From Bacillus sp. es.036 (GTDB lineage Bacteria > Bacillota > Bacilli > Bacillales > Guptibacillaceae): a DNA stretch of 64,000 nucleotides. The position numbers were made by a program, and so were the translations under genes. The stretch covers positions 124,001 to 188,000 of the forward strand of contig NZ_PDIZ01000001.1 of the NCBI RefSeq assembly GCF_002563635.1, read 5' to 3'. The notes under the pieces are model-generated. The model was not told the DNA's origin. It was given only the letters and a program-made list of their open reading frames with translations, and searched no databases. This document shows, in pieces, positions 1 to 8,950 of this stretch (the stretch's first letter is position 1; every line of letters starts with the position of its first letter).

Positions 1-1029
1 ATTGCCCCTATTGAAGAAATCGGTTTTTATCAGCGTGTTGTGGTGAAAGCCATCTATGAAGGGCGGACAATGGGGTATCTCTGGGTACAAGAAACAAATA
101 GTCCGCTTACGGAAGAAGAGGTTGATTTTCTTACTGAAATCACCCCTCACGTTGGCAAGCTTATTCATGATTCGTATCAAAAAGGGAAAGAGCATGAGGG
201 GAAGCAGGAGAAATTGCTTTGGAACGTGCTTCTTCATGAATATGAAAGTGAAAATCAAATGAGGCGTAAAGCCCAGGTGGCAAGCTTGCCATTGCCTGAG
301 CGCTTTTCTGTACTTGTTATGTCCATTGCAGAGCCATCTCAAGAATCGCTTTTGAATGAAGTGCTCGAGCTTCTATCTCGGTTTAAGCGTCATAAAATTC
401 AGGTGCTGAAAACCGAGCTTCAAGTGGTTGCTGTCATTTCTGGTGATAAAAGTATGAAGGGATCTGCCATTGAGCATACCCGCGAGCTTGTAGAGTACGT
501 GAAAAGTGCGTTAACGCACGAAGAGTTTTATTCTTTCTTGATTGGAATTGGAAAAGAATACGTGGAACTCATTGATATGAGGAAAAGTTTTCTAGAAGCA
601 CTGGAAGTCATTGAGACAGCTGACTTTATTGGTCCAAGGCCAGATGTGATGCCGCGAGAGTTCTCGAAGCTTGGCGTATACCGGTATCTTGCCGCTCTTT
701 ATGAGAAAAACAATACGGAGCATTACTTTAATCAAAATTTACTTAACTTGATGGAAAAAGACTCGGTTAGCCATTCTAGTTTGTTGAAGACGCTAGAGGT
801 GTATTTATCGAACAATGGTAAGGGTAAAAGCACCGCCGCTGAACTGTTTATTCATCCCAATACGCTGAATTATCGCATGAAACAGATACAGGATTTAACC
901 GACATTGATTTTGATGATTTTAATATGAAAAGTCATATTTATATTGAGTTGTTGTTGTTAAACAACATACCGTCTTACTATAACCGGTACCTTTCGGCTG
1001 TAGAGGAGCAGAAAAGTACGACGAAATAG
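1..1029 (+). CDS. putR: PucR-family regulator of proline use (PutR-like), 5' truncated
   Basis: The reading frame is open from base 1, so the gene starts upstream of the window; the first internal GTG at 40 is not a convincing start. The last 60 residues form the PucR-type C-terminal helix-turn-helix (AELFIHPNTLNYRMKQIQDL), the DNA-binding part of this family; the middle resembles the GGDEF-like region of the same family. In Bacillus the PucR relative PutR activates the proline operon, and here proline dehydrogenase and P5C dehydrogenase genes follow on the same strand, so control of proline catabolism is inferred from family plus context. A strong terminator follows, so it is not co-transcribed with putB. 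Confidence 0.85.
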   Translation: MAPIEEIGFYQRVVVKAIYEGRTMGYLWVQETNSPLTEEEVDFLTEITPHVGKLIHDSYQKGKEHEGKQEKLLWNVLLHEYESENQMRRKAQVASLPLPERFSVLVMSIAEPSQESLLNEVLELLSRFKRHKIQVLKTELQVVAVISGDKSMKGSAIEHTRELVEYVKSALTHEEFYSFLIGIGKEYVELIDMRKSFLEALEVIETADFIGPRPDVMPREFSKLGVYRYLAALYEKNNTEHYFNQNLLNLMEKDSVSHSSLLKTLEVYLSNNGKGKSTAAELFIHPNTLNYRMKQIQDLTDIDFDDFNMKSHIYIELLLLNNIPSYYNRYLSAVEEQKSTTK

Positions 1030-1070
1030 CCGTTTTGAGTGGGTATCTGGCAAGTTTATGGCACAAATTG

Positions 1071-1099
1071 AGAAGCTGCACAAGGTGCAGCTTCTTTTT
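1071..1099 (+). terminator. Rho-independent terminator of the PutR-like gene
   Basis: The inverted repeat GAAGCTGCAC / GTGCAGCTTC with a 3-nt loop is followed by TTTTT. Confidence 0.85.
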
Positions 1100-1182
1100 C
1101 GTAGTTAAAAAGGAGAGAAGTGTGCGTAGTAGCTGGTGTGAGTGTGGGAGGGAGTGGTAAGAGAGTAGGAGGAGAGTGGTTT

Positions 1183-1234
1183 ATTGGCCAAAACTTAGAT
1201 TTATTGGCCAAAATCAGAATATATTGGCCAAAGT
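1183..1234. repeat. Three TTGGCCAA motifs at 20-bp spacing
   Basis: ATTGGCCAAA occurs at 1183, 1203 and 1223, exactly two helical turns apart, with diverged sequence between. The core TTGGCCAA is a perfect palindrome. It lies in the gene-free stretch between the PutR-like gene and putB, just before the larger hairpin repeats. Function is unknown. Confidence 0.75.
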
Positions 1235-1251
1235 GGAAAATCAGTGACGGC

Positions 1252-1990
1252 CGTCTCCGCTTTTCCAAGATCCAGCTGCAGTGGGCAGACACTTGGTCAC
1301 TTCACCATTTCATCCGAACACAAAAAGCGTGTTCAAATGAAATGGCTCCAGTGCCTGTCGTGTCTAAACGGCCACTTCCGCTTCTCCTGAGATCCAGCTA
1401 CGACTCGCAGAAACTGCGATATTTCACTCTTTCACCAGAACACAAAGGGCGTGTTCCAGTTCAAGAGTTCCAATATCTCCGTTACTAAACGCTCGTCTCC
1501 GCTTTTCCCTGATCCAGCTGCAGTGGGCAAACACTTGGTCACTTCACCATTTCATCCGAACACAAAAAGCGTGTTCAAATGAAATGGCTCCAGTGCCTGT
1601 CGTGTCTAAACGCCCACTTCCGCTTTTCCCAGATCCAGCTGCGACTCGCAGAAACTCCGATATTTCACTCTTTCACCAGAACACAAAAAGCGTGTTCTAG
1701 TTCAAGAGTTCCAATATCTCCGTTTCTAAACGCTCGTCTCCGCTTTTCCCTGATCCAGCTGCAGTGGGCAAACACTTGGTCACTTCACCATTTCATCCGA
1801 ACACAAAAAGCGTGTTCAAATGAAATGGCTCCAGTGCCTGTCGTGTCTAAACGCCCACTTCCGCTTTTCCCAGATCCAGCTGCGACTCGCAGAAACTCCG
1901 ATATTTCACTCTTTCACCAGAACACAAAAAGCGTGTTCTAGTTCAAGAGTTCCAATATCTCCGTTTCTAAACGCTCGTCTCCGCTTTTCC
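1252..1990. repeat. Tandem array of about 241-bp units, each made of two imperfect hairpins
   Basis: Three direct copies begin at 1252, 1494 and 1735, and a short stub of a fourth runs 1976-1990. Copies 2 and 3 appear identical over 241 bp; copy 1 differs by scattered changes. Each unit has two related halves that start CCGCTTTTCC..GATCCAGCTGC and share the loop GAACACAAAAAGCGTGTTC. In copy 2, half A (1523-1617) pairs GTGGGC with GCCCAC, CCATTTCAT with ATGAAATGG, and GAACAC with GTGTTC. Half B (1650-1727) pairs AGAAAC/GTTTCT, GATAT/ATATC, ACTCTT/AAGAGT and AGAACAC/GTGTTCT. Reading frames across it are by-products of the repetition. This fills most of the 1.1-kb gene-free stretch. Confidence 0.9.
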
Positions 1991-2041
1991 TATTGTGTTT
2001 AAACCACAAAATCTCTGCTAAACTATTGTGCTTTGACCACG

Positions 2042-2071
2042 TTGCCAGATGGCCCTTAAAATCGATATAAT
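2042..2071 (+). promoter_or_regulatory. SigA-type promoter for putB
   Basis: TTGCCA (2042-2047), an 18-nt spacer and TATAAT (2066-2071) lie about 90 nt before the chosen putB start. An upstream in-frame ATG at 2049 falls inside this promoter, which argues against using it as the start. Confidence 0.65.
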
Positions 2072-2159
2072 TTTCACAAGAAAACAAAAACTTTCTTTGG
2101 AGTATTACACAAGCTTGATGAATGATTGGAGATATAGGGTGAAAAGGAGCGTGGTAGAG

Positions 2160-3077
2160 TTGGAAGCCATCAACAAGAGTTTTTTCCTTTTTCTCGCTAG
2201 TAGGCCCTCGCTTGATCGGCTCGCGAAACGATGGGGTAGTAAGTTTGGGGCAGACAAGATAGTAGGGGGTGAGACCTTTGAGCATGCGGTGCCTCTTATT
2301 CAGAACTTGAATAGTCAGGGGCTTCGGGTCACGGTGGATCATCTTGGGGAATTTGTTTCTTCTGAAACAGAAGCGAAGGAGCGGACCCAGGAGTGCATCG
2401 ATACAATCCGCATGATTAGTGCTCATCAACTAAATTCTCAGATGTCTTTGAAAGTCACTTCACTTGGTCTTGATATTAGCCATGATCTCGTCTGGCGTAA
2501 CATGATTGAGATAATGGAAGAAGCGGTGAAACATGATGTGTTCGTTACGATCGATATGGAAGATTCCACACGAACAGAGGCAACGCTTCAGCTTTACAAA
2601 GATCTGAAGAGAAAGTACGAAAATATTGGAACGGTTGTTCAGTCTTATTTATACCGATCCGACCAAGATTTAGATGATTTAAATGAAGTTAACCCTAATT
2701 TACGTCTTGTGAAAGGGGCGTATAAGGAAGCCGCGAAGGTTGCTTTTCCAGCGAAATCAGATGTCGATCATAATTTGAAGCAGCTGATTAAGAAGCATTT
2801 ATTGAATGGGAATTTTACAGCCATTGCTAGTCACGATGATGCCATCATTAACTTTACGAAAGAATTCGTGAAAGAGCATGATATTCCGAAAGACCAATTT
2901 GAGTTTCAAATGCTGTACGGCATGCGAAGCCAGAGTCAGCTCGATCTTCTAGCTGAAGGTTATACGGTTAGAGTATACCTACCTTATGGGAACGATTGGT
3001 ATGGGTATTTTATGCGGCGGTTGGCGGAACGACCTGCGAACATCGCCTTTGCTTTTAATGGAATCTTTAAAAAATAA
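2160..3077 (+). CDS. putB: Proline dehydrogenase
   Basis: FAD-dependent oxidation of L-proline to delta-1-pyrroline-5-carboxylate (P5C), the first step of proline catabolism. The protein matches the monofunctional Gram-positive PutB family over its whole length (about 305 aa): TSLGLDIS and VTIDMED near the start of the barrel, RLVKGAYKEA, FQMLYGMRSQ, and the C-terminal RVYLPYGNDWYGYFMRRLAERP. I start it at TTG 2160, ten bases after AAAGGAG; the frame is open further upstream but those extra residues have no family counterpart and cross the promoter. The P5C dehydrogenase gene follows after 30 bp, forming a put operon. No putP proline permease is seen nearby. Confidence 0.93.
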   Translation: MEAINKSFFLFLASRPSLDRLAKRWGSKFGADKIVGGETFEHAVPLIQNLNSQGLRVTVDHLGEFVSSETEAKERTQECIDTIRMISAHQLNSQMSLKVTSLGLDISHDLVWRNMIEIMEEAVKHDVFVTIDMEDSTRTEATLQLYKDLKRKYENIGTVVQSYLYRSDQDLDDLNEVNPNLRLVKGAYKEAAKVAFPAKSDVDHNLKQLIKKHLLNGNFTAIASHDDAIINFTKEFVKEHDIPKDQFEFQMLYGMRSQSQLDLLAEGYTVRVYLPYGNDWYGYFMRRLAERPANIAFAFNGIFKK

Positions 3078-3107
3078 ACTTCTTATATTTGAAAGGGGAA
3101 TTTACTC

Positions 3108-4655
3108 ATGGTAGTACCATACAAACACGAACCGTTTACTGATTTCACTGTTAAGGAAAATAAGAAGGCTTTCGAAGAAGCACTGAAACTAGTAAAAGAA
3201 GAGCTCGGAAAAGATCACGATCTTCTCATCAATGGTGAACGTGTCAGCACGGAAGATAAAATTGTTTCCATTAACCCTGCGAACAAAGAGCAAATCGTTG
3301 GCCGCGTATCGAAGGCAACGAAAGAGCATGCGGAACGCGCGATTCAGTCTGCAGATGAAGCGTTTGAAGGATGGAGAAAATGGTCGGCTCGCTCTCGTGC
3401 TGAACTTCTGTTCCGCGCAGCTTCGATTGTTCGTCGCCGTAAGCATGAATTCTCTGCTTATCTTGTCTACGAAGCAGGTAAGCCATGGAAAGAAGCGGAT
3501 GCAGATACAGCTGAAGCGATCGACTTCATGGAATACTATGCGCGTCAAATGATTGAGCTAGGTGAAGGCAAAGCGATTGAAAGCCGCCCTGGTGAACAAA
3601 ACCGTTACGTTTATACGCCAAGTGGTGTTGCACTCGTTATTCCACCATGGAACTTTGCATTTGCGATTATGGCAGGTACGACGGTAGCTCCTCTTGTAAC
3701 AGGAAACACAGTTCTTCTTAAGCCAGCAAGTGCAACTCCGGTTGTTGCAGCAAAGTTTGTTGAAGTGCTTGAAGAAGCTGGTCTTCCTAAAGGTGTCTTG
3801 AACTTTGTGCCAGGTAGCGGAGCTGAAGTAGGGGACTATCTAGTTGATCACCCGAAAACATCGATCATCACATTCACAGGTTCACGTGAAGTCGGTACAC
3901 GTATTTATGAGAGAGCTGCGAAAGTACAGCCAGGTCAACAACACCTGAAGCGAGTGATCGTTGAAATGGGTGGTAAAGATACGATCGTTGTGGATAAAGA
4001 TTCAGATCTAGAACTTGCTGCTCAGGCAATCGTTGTCTCAGCATTCGGCTTCTCAGGTCAGAAATGTTCTGCAGGCTCTCGTGCGGTCATTTTGAAAGAG
4101 GTATATGATCAGGTTCGTGATCGCGTTGTTGAACTAACAAATGAGCTTACACTAGGTGAAACGACAGGTCCAGATGTGTACATGGGACCAGTTATTGATC
4201 AAGCATCATTTGATAAAATCATGAGCTATATTGAAATTGGGAAAGAAGAAGGCCGCCTAGTTGCTGGTGGAGAAGGCGATGATTCGAAAGGGTTCTTCAT
4301 CAAGCCAACTGTATTTGCAGACCTTGCTCCTAAATCACGCATGCAGCAGGAAGAAATTTTCGGACCGGTTGTTTGCTTAACGAAAGCAGATAACTTCGAT
4401 GAAGCGATTGAAATTGCGAATAATACAGAGTACGGCTTAACTGGTGCTGTGATCACGAATAATCGTGCACACATTGAGCAAGCGAAAATGGACTTCCATG
4501 TAGGTAACCTATACTTCAACCGTAACTGTACGGGCGCAATTGTTGGGTACCACCCATTTGGAGGATTCAAAATGTCTGGTACAGATTCAAAAGCAGGTGG
4601 ACCAGATTACCTTGGACTTCACATGCAGGCAAAAACAGTTTCTGAAATGTTTTAA
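3108..4655 (+). CDS. pruA: L-glutamate gamma-semialdehyde (P5C) dehydrogenase
   Basis: NAD-dependent aldehyde dehydrogenase that oxidises glutamate-5-semialdehyde/P5C to glutamate, completing proline breakdown started by PutB. At 515 aa it has the length of Bacillus RocA/PutC. The catalytic cysteine lies in [14 protein letters not shown], the general base in VIVEMGGKD, the cofactor-binding [11 protein letters not shown] in the middle, and the C-terminal [16 protein letters not shown] typical of P5C dehydrogenases. The ATG follows GAAAGGGGAA. It is the second gene of the putB operon and is closed by a strong terminator. The names putC and rocA are used for equivalent genes; operon position favours the proline rather than arginine role. 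Confidence 0.95.
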   Translation: MVVPYKHEPFTDFTVKENKKAFEEALKLVKEELGKDHDLLINGERVSTEDKIVSINPANKEQIVGRVSKATKEHAERAIQSADEAFEGWRKWSARSRAELLFRAASIVRRRKHEFSAYLVYEAGKPWKEADADTAEAIDFMEYYARQMIELGEGKAIESRPGEQNRYVYTPSGVALVIPPWNFAFAIMAGTTVAPLVTGNTVLLKPASATPVVAAKFVEVLEEAGLPKGVLNFVPGSGAEVGDYLVDHPKTSIITFTGSREVGTRIYERAAKVQPGQQHLKRVIVEMGGKDTIVVDKDSDLELAAQAIVVSAFGFSGQKCSAGSRAVILKEVYDQVRDRVVELTNELTLGETTGPDVYMGPVIDQASFDKIMSYIEIGKEEGRLVAGGEGDDSKGFFIKPTVFADLAPKSRMQQEEIFGPVVCLTKADNFDEAIEIANNTEYGLTGAVITNNRAHIEQAKMDFHVGNLYFNRNCTGAIVGYHPFGGFKMSGTDSKAGGPDYLGLHMQAKTVSEMF

Positions 4656-4668
4656 TCGGATAGGCTAA

Positions 4669-4706
4669 AAAGGCTGTCACCTTAAGTGGGTGACAGCCTT
4701 TGTTTT
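4669..4706 (+). terminator. Terminator of the put operon
   Basis: AGGCTGTCAC pairs with GTGACAGCCT around a short loop, followed by TTTGTTTTG. Confidence 0.85.
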
Positions 4707-4751
4707 GTTCTAAAGTAGAAGGGAAAGTGATGAGAAAGGAAGTGGTTTTAT

Positions 4752-4934
4752 ATGGGAATTTGGGCGGCTGTTGTGATCATGATTGGGACTATTTTGGTTC
4801 GCGTGATTGGTTTCTTTTATCCATCTTTCCTTGAGATAAAAGGAAAACCGTTAACGGAAGGGCAAAAGTATGTTATCGACGCATTAGCGATTGGAATTTT
4901 GCTCGTTACGTTTATCATTGTATGGACGTTGTAA
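4752..4934 (+). CDS. Small two-helix membrane protein, unknown function
   Basis: A 60-aa protein with two hydrophobic segments (about residues 3-22 and 42-59) separated by a charged linker (EIKGKPLTEGQKYVID). AAAGGAAGTGG precedes the ATG by a normal distance. It stands alone between the put terminator and a convergent sensor kinase. I do not recognise the family; it looks like one of the many small Bacillaceae inner-membrane proteins. Confidence 0.7.
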   Translation: MGIWAAVVIMIGTILVRVIGFFYPSFLEIKGKPLTEGQKYVIDALAIGILLVTFIIVWTL

Positions 4935-4951
4935 GAGGTAGGAAGAGAGAC

Positions 4952-6544
4952 TTAGCTCTCTTCCTTGTGAAGTGGGAGAAAGAGGTTGGCCATTGTACCG
5001 GCACCTTTATCAGAATCAATGACGATTTTTCCGTGATGAGCTTTCATAATATCAAAGCAAATCGAAAGTCCAATTCCAAGCCCACTGCTTTTCGTACTAA
5101 AAAAGGGCGTTCCGAGCTGTTTCACCTCTTTTTCACTCATCCCCTTGCCATTATCCTTAACTGCAATGATGGCGTGTTGATCTTTTTTAGACAAAGAAAC
5201 CGAAATTTCTCCACCCTGAGGCATTGCTTCAATAGCGTTTTTGATGAAATTAATAAGCACTTGTTTAATTTGAGAAGCATCCATCCAGACGGTTATTTGT
5301 TCCTCTTCGGCATGAAAGTTAATCTCAACATTATGTAGGTGAGCATTGCTTTTCATTAATTCAACCGTTTCACATATGAGAGGATATAATTGGCTGGATT
5401 TTCGTTCACTAATTGTTTGTTTTCCCATCATAACGAATTGGTTGACGAGGTTTTTCATTCGTTCAAGCTCAGTTCTAATAATATCGATATAATGGGTTTG
5501 TTTTTTATCCACATCCAATAGCTGTGTAAAGCCGATGATGGATGTGAGAGGATTGCGGATTTCATGTGCTAATCCAGCCCCTAATTTCCCGATAGCAGAA
5601 AGTTTCTCAGATTGAATGACCTGTTCTTGTAGTTGATAATAAGAGGTCATATCGCGGAACTGAGCAAAAGCACCGCTTAGCCGCTGATTGTGATCATATA
5701 GAGGTAAAATATCAAGTAAACACTTGCGTTCATCAAGCCTTGAGAAGGTGATTTCGATATCCTCGATTCCTTTTTCTTTCGTAAGCACATGATCGAAAAA
5801 TGGTTTAAGAGCAGAAACCTCTGAAATATGAGACCCGATCATGTTTCGCTTATTCATGCCTGTTAGTTGAGCGGCGCTTTGATTAAATTCTCTTATATGA
5901 CCAGTCTGATCTGAAATAACAATGCCAATTGGCGTGGTGCTCATCAGCATTTGATTGTAGAGATGAAGCTGTTCGTTTTGTTCATGAACCCGAATTTCGC
6001 GTTCAATGGTGTCGATTGAAGATGAAAGCAAGCCAAGGTGTAACGGTGAGGCGTGCTCTTTTGGTGTCATAATTGAAATGGTGCCGATCACTTCACCGTT
6101 ACGATAACGATACGGTGCCGAGTAGCACGCCACCTCGCTAAAACAATAATGGTAATGATCCTCTCCAATTAAATGAAAGGGCCTGTTGTGTTCTAGTGCA
6201 AGGGTAATAGCATTCGTACCTGCCGTTTCTTCATCGAATTTAACACCGTTTTGAATGCCGAGTGACGTTGTCATTTGTTTAAGATGCTCGTCTCCATAGG
6301 AATCTAATACATACCCCTGGTCATCGGTTGTTACGATAACAGTAGGGATATCGGTTAGAAAGCTTAAAAGCTTTGTCATGAATGTTTGAATAATGGAAAG
6401 CGCACGTTCGTAATGGTGCATGCGCTGATTTAACTCTTCTTCCGTTAATAAAACGTGAAGAACAGGAACTGAGTTTGGATCCATATGGTAAACATGCTCG
6501 CAGGTGGTTTTTGAGTTTTTGATGTACGTTTCACGTTGCGTCAT
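4952..6544 (-). CDS. GAF/PAS sensor histidine kinase
   Basis: About 530 aa. A GAF-like module (about residues 50-195) carries ETAGTNAI, a pattern seen in AcoR/DhaR-type sensors. A PAS domain follows (about 215-330), then HisKA with the phospho-acceptor in GAGLAHEIRNPLTSI, and an ATPase domain with NFIKNAIEAM (N box), VKDNGKGM (G1) and STKSSGLGIGL (F/G2). No transmembrane segment is visible, so it is probably cytosolic, like KinA-type kinases. No response regulator is adjacent, so it is an orphan that could feed the sporulation phosphorelay or another regulator. The start is ATG 6544, after AGAGGATG; an upstream in-frame extension lacks an RBS. Confidence 0.88.
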   Translation of the reverse strand: MTQRETYIKNSKTTCEHVYHMDPNSVPVLHVLLTEEELNQRMHHYERALSIIQTFMTKLLSFLTDIPTVIVTTDDQGYVLDSYGDEHLKQMTTSLGIQNGVKFDEETAGTNAITLALEHNRPFHLIGEDHYHYCFSEVACYSAPYRYRNGEVIGTISIMTPKEHASPLHLGLLSSSIDTIEREIRVHEQNEQLHLYNQMLMSTTPIGIVISDQTGHIREFNQSAAQLTGMNKRNMIGSHISEVSALKPFFDHVLTKEKGIEDIEITFSRLDERKCLLDILPLYDHNQRLSGAFAQFRDMTSYYQLQEQVIQSEKLSAIGKLGAGLAHEIRNPLTSIIGFTQLLDVDKKQTHYIDIIRTELERMKNLVNQFVMMGKQTISERKSSQLYPLICETVELMKSNAHLHNVEINFHAEEEQITVWMDASQIKQVLINFIKNAIEAMPQGGEISVSLSKKDQHAIIAVKDNGKGMSEKEVKQLGTPFFSTKSSGLGIGLSICFDIMKAHHGKIVIDSDKGAGTMANLFLPLHKEES

Positions 6545-6749
6545 GGGGCATCCTCTTTTCCTGGTAATAATGATATTAGCTTTATATAAAAAGTATTGAA
6601 AGTGTGTTTTTTTATAGATTATCATACTTTTGTATGGGTTGGTTCGTTTTTACCATAAATAAGGATGAATGAAAATCAGGTGAAGGGTGATGGCTCCTTA
6701 AAAAAGGATGACAAGATAAGCCAAACATTTACGAAGGAGGAGATAGTGG

Positions 6750-7070
6750 GTGAGGACAATTCTCTTATTTACTTTAGCAGGTCTTGCTGAAATTGGAGGA
6801 GGCTATCTAATATGGCTTTGGCTTCGAGAAGGATATTCAAGCTTACTAGGTTTAGCAGGAGGGCTTGCATTGGTTCTATATGGTGTCATTGCCACCTGGC
6901 AAGTTTATCCTGATTTCGGAAGGGTGTATGCGGCATATGGAGGGGCGTTTGTCGTGATGTCCGTTCTTTGGGGATGGGGAATTGATAAAAAGGTTCCTGA
7001 TCTTTATGACATACTTGGAGGTGCGATTTGCCTTATAGGGGTAGCTGTTATGCTCCTCCCCCGTCACTAG
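6750..7070 (+). CDS. YnfA/UPF0060 family membrane protein
   Basis: A 106-aa, four-helix membrane protein with the UPF0060 signatures [18 protein letters not shown] near the start, RVYAAYGG in the middle and [11 protein letters not shown] near the end. The family belongs to the drug/metabolite transporter fold and resembles small multidrug pumps; the substrate is unknown. The start is GTG 6750, nine bases after AAGGAGG. It is upstream of, and possibly co-transcribed with, two methyltransferase genes. Confidence 0.9.
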   Translation: MRTILLFTLAGLAEIGGGYLIWLWLREGYSSLLGLAGGLALVLYGVIATWQVYPDFGRVYAAYGGAFVVMSVLWGWGIDKKVPDLYDILGGAICLIGVAVMLLPRH

Positions 7071-7147
7071 AGGTTATAAATGAGAAAAGGAATTTCATCA
7101 CATGAAGAAGAATGAAAGAAAGGGGGATGAAAGGAGAGTAAAGATCG

Positions 7148-7924
7148 ATGAAAACCAATGAGCACAATCGCATTGTATGGGATAAAAAAGTGGCCGATGG
7201 CGTTTCATATACAAAGCCTGTCACAAGTAAAATGATTGAAGAAAGTAAGAAAGGAAATTGGCACATCACCGTAACGACGGAAAAGCCTGTCCCACGTGAG
7301 TGGTTTCCCACTACGCTAAAAGGGGTTAAGATTCTTTGTCTCGCTTCTGGCGGTGGGCAGCAGGGACCGATTCTTGCCGCTGCAGGAGCTGAAGTAACCG
7401 TTGTTGATCTTTCTGAGAAACAATTGGAGCAGGATCGTTTTGTTGCTGAAAGGGATCATTTGCAGCTTTCGATCGAAAAAGGAGATATGACGGACTTATC
7501 ATTTATTCCTAATAACACCTTTGATATGATTGTTCATCCAGTTTCGAATGTATTTGTGGAACATATTTGGCCCGTTTGGAAAGAGGCAGCTAGAGTACTA
7601 AAAGACGGCGGCACGCTTATTTCAGGATTTACAAATCCTTTGCTTTACCTTTTCGATGATGAGCAGGAAGAGAAAGGGATTCTTGACGTAAAAAACAGCA
7701 TTCCGTATTCCCCGCTCGATCAATTAAGTGAAGACGAGCTTCAACTATACAAGGAAAGCAATCAAGCACTTGAATTCGGCCATACGCTAGAAAATCAAAT
7801 TCAGGGACAGATTGATGCCGGATTTCTGATCGCTGGTTTCTATGAGGATGATTTTGGGGGAAGGCGCCTAATCGATCGCTATACTCAAACGTTTATTGCA
7901 ACAAAGGCGATAAAAACAAAATAA
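7148..7924 (+). CDS. Class I SAM-dependent methyltransferase
   Basis: A 258-aa protein with the Rossmann SAM-binding motif I VKILCLASGGGQQG (about residues 60-73), acidic motif II VTVVDLSEKQ, and MTDLSF plus FDMIVHP further on. The substrate cannot be read from sequence. AAAGGAGAG precedes the ATG. A second, unrelated-looking methyltransferase follows after 39 bp on the same strand, so they probably share a transcript. Confidence 0.9.
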   Translation: MKTNEHNRIVWDKKVADGVSYTKPVTSKMIEESKKGNWHITVTTEKPVPREWFPTTLKGVKILCLASGGGQQGPILAAAGAEVTVVDLSEKQLEQDRFVAERDHLQLSIEKGDMTDLSFIPNNTFDMIVHPVSNVFVEHIWPVWKEAARVLKDGGTLISGFTNPLLYLFDDEQEEKGILDVKNSIPYSPLDQLSEDELQLYKESNQALEFGHTLENQIQGQIDAGFLIAGFYEDDFGGRRLIDRYTQTFIATKAIKTK

Positions 7925-7963
7925 AGTTGCGAGTCAGATACAATGGACAAGGGGTGATTTAAA

Positions 7964-8689
7964 ATGGAATACGGTGGATCATCGGTGTACGATCATAATG
8001 ATTTCTATGAGCAATATATGGCCAGGCGCCATCGAGAAGAAAGCCCAAATAAGGTGATCGAATATCCTGCGCTAATGTCTTTACTCGGAGATGTTACCGA
8101 TCAGACAATTCTTGATCTCGGTTGTGGAGACGCCTCGCTTGGAGAATCATTACTAAGCAAGCAGTGTGAAGAATATGTCGGTGTGGATGGCTCTCAGAAC
8201 ATGGTGAAGCAAGCGGAATTAAAGCTACAAGGGACGAAAGGAAGCGTCGTGCACACATCCTTAGAAACCTATTCTTATCCAGCAGGTGCTTTTGATCGGG
8301 TTGTTTCCCAATTAGTCCTACATTACATAGAAGATCTAGAATTGATTGTTAAGAACGTATATGAGACGTTAAAACCTGGAGGGAAGTTCGTTTTCAGCGT
8401 TCTTCATCCGGTTATGACGGCTTCTTTCAAAAGCATGACGGGAAAACGAACGGATTGGATTGTTGATGATTATTTTGACACAGGGAAGAGAATTGAACCA
8501 TGGATTGGGGAACAAGTGGTGAAATACCATCGGACGATTGAAGACTATTTTCTTATCCTTCAGGGCGCTGGATTTACGATACAGGGCTTAAAAGAAGGAA
8601 CGCCAGAACGAGAGCATTTTCAAAATGAAGAAGAGTTTAAAAGAAGACAGCGTATTCCGTTATTTTTAATCATTTCCTGCATAAAATAA
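7964..8689 (+). CDS. Class I SAM-dependent methyltransferase
   Basis: A 241-aa protein with motif I ILDLGCGDASLG, motif II YVGVDGSQNMV, and the later VSQLVLHYIEDL and LKPGGKFVFSVLHP typical of the UbiE/ubiquinone-methyltransferase-like group acting on small molecules. The RBS is AAGGGGTGA. It is the second of a methyltransferase pair and probably the last gene before the riboswitch region. Substrate unknown. Confidence 0.9.
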   Translation: MEYGGSSVYDHNDFYEQYMARRHREESPNKVIEYPALMSLLGDVTDQTILDLGCGDASLGESLLSKQCEEYVGVDGSQNMVKQAELKLQGTKGSVVHTSLETYSYPAGAFDRVVSQLVLHYIEDLELIVKNVYETLKPGGKFVFSVLHPVMTASFKSMTGKRTDWIVDDYFDTGKRIEPWIGEQVVKYHRTIEDYFLILQGAGFTIQGLKEGTPEREHFQNEEEFKRRQRIPLFLIISCIK

Positions 8690-8740
8690 CAATTGACAGC
8701 GATGAAGAATTGAATTATGATCATCTCAACTAATTAAATA

Positions 8741-8910
8741 ACGCAACTCCTAAAGGGGAGTAGCTTTTACAGCAAAGTCGTCATTCCAGAGCTTGTTAGC
8801 TCTCGGCTTTGTTGGCAACATTCGTGTTGTTAGCAAGACCTTTACTTTTACGGTAAAGGTCTTTAATTGTTTCAATAGACCTTTTTGCCAAGCGGCAGAG
8901 GTCTTTTTTT
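8741..8910 (+). ncRNA. yybP-ykoY manganese riboswitch with terminator
   Basis: The yybP-ykoY core is visible: AAAGGGGAGTAGC at 8752-8764, a central AGCAAAGTCG arm and the closing AGCAAGACCTTTA at 8832-8844. P1 forms between TAAAGG (8751-8756) and CCTTTA (8839-8844). Downstream, AAGACCTTTAC (8835-8845) can instead pair perfectly with GTAAAGGTCTT (8853-8863). AAAGGTCT (8855-8862) can pair with AGACCTTT (8877-8884), and AGACCT (8877-8882) with AGGTCT (8899-8904), the last forming a terminator ending in seven T. Bound Mn2+ should stabilise P1, free the antiterminator and switch the downstream TerC-family gene on, as known for this class. Confidence 0.93.
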
Positions 8911-8950
8911 ATGCAAGATCATTTATTTGAAAAATAAGGGGGATTCAGTA

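Noticed and set aside
1183-1990. CRISPR array
   Set aside because: Repeats are either 10 bp at 20-bp spacing or 241-bp back-to-back units; there is no 24-40-bp repeat with unique spacers and no cas gene.
1120-2002. Open reading frames of 60-122 codons across the repeat array
   Set aside because: Their length comes from the 241-bp tandem repeat; the encoded sequences repeat in step with the DNA, have no RBS and no family resemblance.
4941-4967. GGAAGAGAG/CTCTCTTCC inverted repeat as terminator
   Set aside because: It lies across the 3' end of the sensor kinase and lacks a T run on either strand; possible but not supported enough to list.
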